Source: Vitellaria paradoxa
Lineage: Eukaryota > Streptophyta > Magnoliopsida > Ericales > Sapotaceae
Reading direction: 5' to 3'
DNA: 64,000 bases
NCBI GenBank assembly: GCA_019916065.1
Contig: CM034233.1
Coordinates: 1,426,001 to 1,490,000, forward strand
Position 1 is the first letter of the stretch, and each line of letters begins with the position of its first letter. Of this stretch, positions 59,336-64,000 are shown piece by piece. Made by a program: the position numbers and the translations under genes. The notes under the pieces were generated by a model, which was given only the letters and a program-made list of their open reading frames with translations, was not told where the DNA came from and did not search any database.

Positions 59336-60796
59336 GTTCATTTAACTTATCAACTGAGTTTTTAACAAATTCATTCACGAGCAACTTATTAAATACTTGA
59401 TTTATTTGTAAACTTACGAAGTTTTAGCAATTTTTCACACAAAATCATACTAAAAAATTGCTAATAGTTTACCAAGCAATAAAAACTAAAAAAAAATACT
59501 AAAATTTATTGATACTTCATCAAACTTATAAAAAGTTCTAATTAATAATTTTTAATGAAAAACTATCAAAATGACTAAAAATTTAGTTACTAAATGCACC
59601 CAATTATCACCCATATTTATAAGAACTAGATTGAAATTTTGAATTTTTTTTCAAACACAAAATTTCACCATCTACTTCTATTTGAAAGGAAGATTAGTCC
59701 ATTTTTATAATTAGATAAAAATCAACTGATACTAATTTTATCAAACAAATTATATTAAAAAAAATTGGCTTAAGCGCTTCTTTTTTGGACAAGTTATCAA
59801 ACATTTCTTTTTTCTTTAAGCAATTTTTTGCCATTTTTTTTCAACTACATTTTTTATAATATATAGGCATATATATTAAATAAAATTATATGCCGCAAAT
59901 TGTTATGATGACGCTGGCGCCAATTAGGAGGGAGCGAGGTAGCTAGCTCGTAGCCAAACAAATTATTACAAGGATTGAAATAGAAGTCAAACAATGACGT
60001 GGACACCAATTTTTTTGAATGGTGACGTGGATTTGCCTGAAATATCCCACTCAATGGCACATCAGACTGTGCTGTGCTAGCGTCAGCTGCGTTGAACGCA
60101 GAGATGCGACCAAAATTACAGCTCAGCGTCTCTGACGTGGCCACGATTTTCTGCCGATCGTTGCCCGTCTGGCACGTCGACCATGCCATTACCCCAGGAA
60201 GCAATCTTCAAATGCAACTATGCACCCCCGCGGCCATGGCGCATTGGTCGGTGATTTTGCTTTCCGCATAATTAATCGTTGGTTTTAGGATGTGTTTGAA
60301 ATTATATAAAATTATAAAAGTTAATGCCTCGTATTTTGTGTAGTGAGTGAAAAATTTTAATCAATTACCTCGTAATTTGTATTTATAGAAATTTTTAAAA
60401 TTTTGTAATGTTTTATTTTAATTTATTCTAAGTACAATAGAAAATATGAGTATAATAGTTATGAGGATTGTCATACTTTTTTAGTTTCAAAAAAGAAAAA
60501 AAAAAATAACTATACAAGTCATCTAGTGCAACACTTTGTTTGGAATAGTAAATTTAATAAAATTTAATAAAAATTCATGCCCATTCTTATATTTAGAATT
60601 TAAAATGTAAGTTTTTTTTGTTTTTTAGAATAATTTTTTAATAAAATTTAAATTAACATGTATATATTTATTTATTTATTTTTCTTCTAACCAAATGAAG
60701 TTTTTCTTCTTTTTAACTTCTTTATTTTTCATCCTAAACAGAGCACTTTTGTACTAGTGGCAACAGACCTTAGTTAATTCGCGTGGAGTCATCAAA

Positions 60797-61153
60797 GCCC
60801 CGTTTGGCATTAGGAAAAAACTCTAAAAATTTCTATAAATCTCCAACAACTTTTTTACCTCTAATTTTCTATCATCACTAATTTCAAAAAATTCTAATAT
60901 TTTGCTAGAAAAATAAAAAATCAGGAAAGAGGTTAACCAATTGTGTAAATTTTTTATACAATCATATTCTTCGTGTCGAAACCTAGTACTATTGTCGCTA
61001 TTTTTTTGTGAATTTTTTAAATTTGTGGGAACGAATTTAGAAAATTCTTAATTCTTCCCACGGTTTGTTACTTTTCAGAAAAAAAACGTCAAAATTAATC
61101 CCAAACCACATTTTATCTTAATTTATCTTATTTTTTCTTACTCCAAACGGAGC
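60797..61153. mobile_element. MITE present only in duplication copy 2, 357 bp
   Basis: Ends are GCCCCGTTTGG and CCAAACGGAGC. Copy 1 lacks it (about 29070). The flank CAAA occurs on both sides, but the target duplication is not certain because about 17 bp left of the element also differ from copy 1. Confidence 0.7.
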
Positions 61154-61485
61154 CAAAATTGATGAGGAATGATTGATAAAAGAAAAAGTACATAAAAAAG
61201 GGTAAATTGCGAGTTTAATTGTTTATATGTACGTGAATTTTATAATTTAGTCACACAATTTAAAATTAATTAACCGTAGAATATGTCAATTGACCACGTG
61301 TATTGTTCAATGATGGACCCTACACATATTAACAACTTTAGTCGAACTACTGTGATTGTGCGTGCGTTTTTAATTGTTAAATATATGAAAATGTTCACCC
61401 TTTAAGGTAAAAAGTGTAACTTTAAATTCCAATAATAATAATAAAATAATGATGTGATTATGATGATAGTGCCTTATAAGAATGA

Positions 61486-61855
61486 GGCTCCGTTTGGGAA
61501 CAATTAATATTGGCTAATGGTTAATGATTAGTAATTAACTAAAAAAATTAGTTAATTTTGTGTTTGGGAAAAAAAAAGTGACTAATGACTAATGGCTAGT
61601 AGTTAACTAAAAAAAAGTTAGCTAATTTTGTGTTTGGGAAGGAAAAGAAAGTGGTTAATAACTAATGGTTAGTAGTTAACTAAAAAAAACTAACTAATTT
61701 TGTGTTTGGGAAGGAAAAAAAGTGACTTTTTTTTAGGTGGTTAATTTATTTTTGTTAAATTGACATTTTTACCTTTGAAAATTTAAAAGAAGATTAAAAT
61801 ATAAGAGAGTAAAAAAATCTAATCACTGTTAAAGTAGCCATTCCCAAACAGACCC
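61486..61855. mobile_element. 370-bp MITE with internal tandem repeats
   Basis: Ends are GGCTCCGTTTGGGAA and TTCCCAAACAGACCC. Inside, a unit of about 65 bp (GTGTTTGGGAAGGAAA, then 'taatggttagtagttaac') repeats three times (about 61558-61740). Copy 1 of the segmental duplication lacks it. Confidence 0.75.
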
Positions 61856-61915
61856 TAATTGTCTGGCTTTTTTTTTTTTTTAAATAGATAAGGTACACAT
61901 GCACGCACGCGTTAG

Positions 61916-62660
61916 GGTTTTTTACAATAATATAATTAAAAAAATAAGTATGTGCAAAAATCGATCGCGGTAGAACTATATCCAAAAATTGACTCGGTGT
62001 CGGTAGTGGTATTGACGACACGATGTCGGCAGTACCACCGACGACACCGTTAGCACTGTTGCAGTAGCACTGATGCAGATGATCCGTGCATGTCATCACT
62101 AGTAGTGACGACACCCATCTTACTCACGACTGCCAAGCAGCACTTTCCAACACATATGCTAGCACTTCAACTTTTTTGGATATATATATATCAAGCACTT
62201 CACCTATACTTCCCATCAATATAGATATGTATATATTATTGAATTAGAATTAAATAAAATATATATTTTATTTTATTAATATATTTTTAATAAATAGTAC
62301 AATTAGTTTAATTAATTAATTTAAATTAATAGAACTAATTAATTCATATAATTTAATCTAATAAATAATTTAATTACCATTAAAAAATTTTATTTAATTA
62401 TTTTTAATAAATACATAATTAAATTATATAAAATTATATATTTTATTCAATTATTTTTAATAAATAATATAATAAAATTATAATTTATTATATTTTATAT
62501 TTATTGAATTAAATAATTTTTAATAAACAATTTAAGTTAATTGTTATGAAATATATTTTATTAAATATAATTAAAAATTTAAAAATAATTAAATTAATAT
62601 TTTATTAAAAGAAAATTTAATAATAGTAAATAAAATTGTACTTTGAAATGTAGTTTTAGT
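61916..62660. other. Intergenic DNA, no gene seen
   Basis: A GC-richer patch at 61975-62140 contains an imperfect hairpin (GGTGTCGGTAGTGGTA with TACCACCGACGACACC, about 61996-62048). From 62200 the sequence is extremely AT-rich. 62430-62700 is a direct copy of 63010-63260 inside the adjacent palindrome. Confidence 0.5.
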
Positions 62661-62664
62661 TTTT

Positions 62665-63950
62665 ATTTTAGAAAACATGGTAATAGAAAATAAAAAACAG
62701 AAAACTTAAATAAGAAAATGACAGCGTTATTAAATGGGTTTTTAATATTAAAATTTTAATTTTAATTTTTTATTTTTGTTAGGTATGATTTTATTCTTTA
62801 TTTCAATGTTTTTTTTTGGAAAAACGATAAATATAAATATATATAATCTAATAATTAATTTAATTAGTATTAAATAAATTGTATTAAGTTATTTTTAAAA
62901 AATATCATAACTGAATTATATGAAATATATTTTATTTAATCATTTTTAATAATTACAAAATATATTTTATTTAATCATTTATATGAGGGTTTCGGATTAC
63001 GAAAAAATTATATTTTATTCAATTATTTTTAATAAATAATATAATAAAATTATAATTTATTATATTTTATATTTATTGAATTAAATAATTTTTAATAAAT
63101 AATTTAATCTAATTGTTATGAAATATTTTTATTAAATTTCATTAAAAATTGAAACTAATTAAATTAATATTTTATTAAAAGAAAATTTAATATTAGTTAA
63201 TAAAATTGTATTTTGAAATGTAGTTTTAGTTTTTATTTTAGAAAATATGGCAATAGAAAATAGAAAAAAAAGAAACCTAAATAAGAAAATGACAACGCTA
63301 TTAAATGGGTTTTTAATATTATCATTTTCTTATTTAGGTTTTCTGTTTTTCTATTTTCTATTGTCATGTTTCTGAAATAAAAACTAAAACTACATTTCAA
63401 AATACAATTTTATTTACTATTATTAAATTTTCTTTTAATAAAATATTAATTTAATTAGTTTTAATTTTTTAATTAAATTTAATAAAAAATATTTCATAAC
63501 AATTAGATTAAATTATTTATTAAAAATTATTTAATTCAATAAATATAAAATATAATAAATTATAATTTTATTCTATTATTTATTAAAAATAATTGAATAA
63601 AATATAATTTTTTTGTAATCCGAAACCCTCATATAAATGATTAAATAAAATACATTTTGTAATTATTAAAAATGATTAAGTAAAATATATTTCATATAAT
63701 TCAGTTATGATATTTTTTAAAAATAACTTAATAAAATTTATTTAATACTAATTAAATTAATTATTAGATTATATATATCTATATTTATCATTTTTCTAAA
63801 AAAAAAGCATTGAAATAAAGAATAAAATCAAACCTAACAAAAATAAAAAATTCAAATTAAAATTTTAATATAAAAACCCATTTAATAACGCTGTCATTTT
63901 CTTATTTAAGTTTTCTGTTTTTTATTTTCTATTACCATGTTTTCTAAAAT
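62665..63950. repeat. 1.3-kb AT-rich palindrome (arms about 625 bp)
   Basis: The left arm (62665-63291) and right arm (63321-63950) are inverted copies with a 29-bp centre. Matches can be followed throughout, for example CCTAAATAAGAAAATGA with TCATTTTCTTATTTAGG at the centre and ATGAGGGTTTCGGATTAC with GTAATCCGAAACCCTCAT midway. It has no open frame. Its 'aa(c/t)(g/a)ctgtcattttct' phrase recalls the Mutator-like element at 53.6 kb. The window ends 50 bp further on, so outer limits are unknown. Confidence 0.85.
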
Positions 63951-64000
63951 ATATTTTGAAATTATTAAAAATGATTAAATAAAATATATTTCATATAATT

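Larger units (their letters stand above)
59336..61915 (+). repeat. Segmental duplication, copy 2
   Basis: Collinear with 27623-29613. It is longer because of two extra elements (60797-61153 and 61486-61855). Past the second element homology resumes for a short way (AAATAGAT...ACACATGC-ACGCACGC), then ends. Confidence 0.85.

Noticed and set aside
1..64000. CRISPR arrays, bacterial operons, ribosomal or tRNA genes, plastid or mitochondrial insertions
   Set aside because: No such structure was found. The tRNA-like boxes seen belong to SINEs, and the repeats have no CRISPR-like spacing.

Overview
The window is nuclear DNA from a flowering plant, almost certainly a eudicot. It is AT-rich, genes have GT-AG introns, and MITEs, hAT, Mutator-like, SINE and Ty1/copia elements fill most of the space. 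The SUT1/SUC2-type sucrose transporters point to a eudicot, because that clade is known from eudicots. I cannot name the species.

Layout. 1-3.2 kb is non-coding upstream DNA. 3.2-6.6 kb (+) is a gene for a short organellar mTERF-family protein whose last exon has an apparent one-base deletion. 6.9-11.3 kb is a nest of old repeats: a copia LTR remnant, a 1,058-bp hAT element holding a CA/CG microsatellite, and a tRNA-derived SINE. 11.58-15.57 kb (-) is an intact four-exon sucrose/H+ symporter gene (SUT-A). 15.7-32.5 kb has no recognisable gene but holds minisatellites, MITEs and one copy of a ~2-kb segmental duplication.

32.5-49.2 kb is an old tandem duplication of a second sucrose transporter. 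The left unit is a pseudogene (SUT-B, 33.67-42.65 kb, -) with three frameshifts in exon 1 and a 3.8-kb copia element inserted in exon 1 with a 5-bp target duplication. The right unit (SUT-C, 44.01-49.01 kb, -) is intact. Comparing the two units supplies filled and empty sites for several transposons and orders the events: duplication first (exon 4 about 13% different), copia insertion later (LTRs about 3.5% different).

49.2-56.3 kb is again repeats: a 1.2-kb inverted-repeat element, a Mutator-like element with a nested hAT MITE, and a SINE with an internal 85-bp duplication. 56.3-57.4 kb (-) holds the last four coding exons of a DUF668 (PSK SIMULATOR-like) gene, whose reading frame does not close at one junction. 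59.3-61.9 kb is the second copy of the segmental duplication. 62.66-63.95 kb is a near-perfect AT-rich palindrome.

Functionally, the main content is a cluster of three same-strand phloem-type sucrose transporter copies, two of them apparently functional. All coordinates of splice sites, alignments and divergences were worked out by eye.
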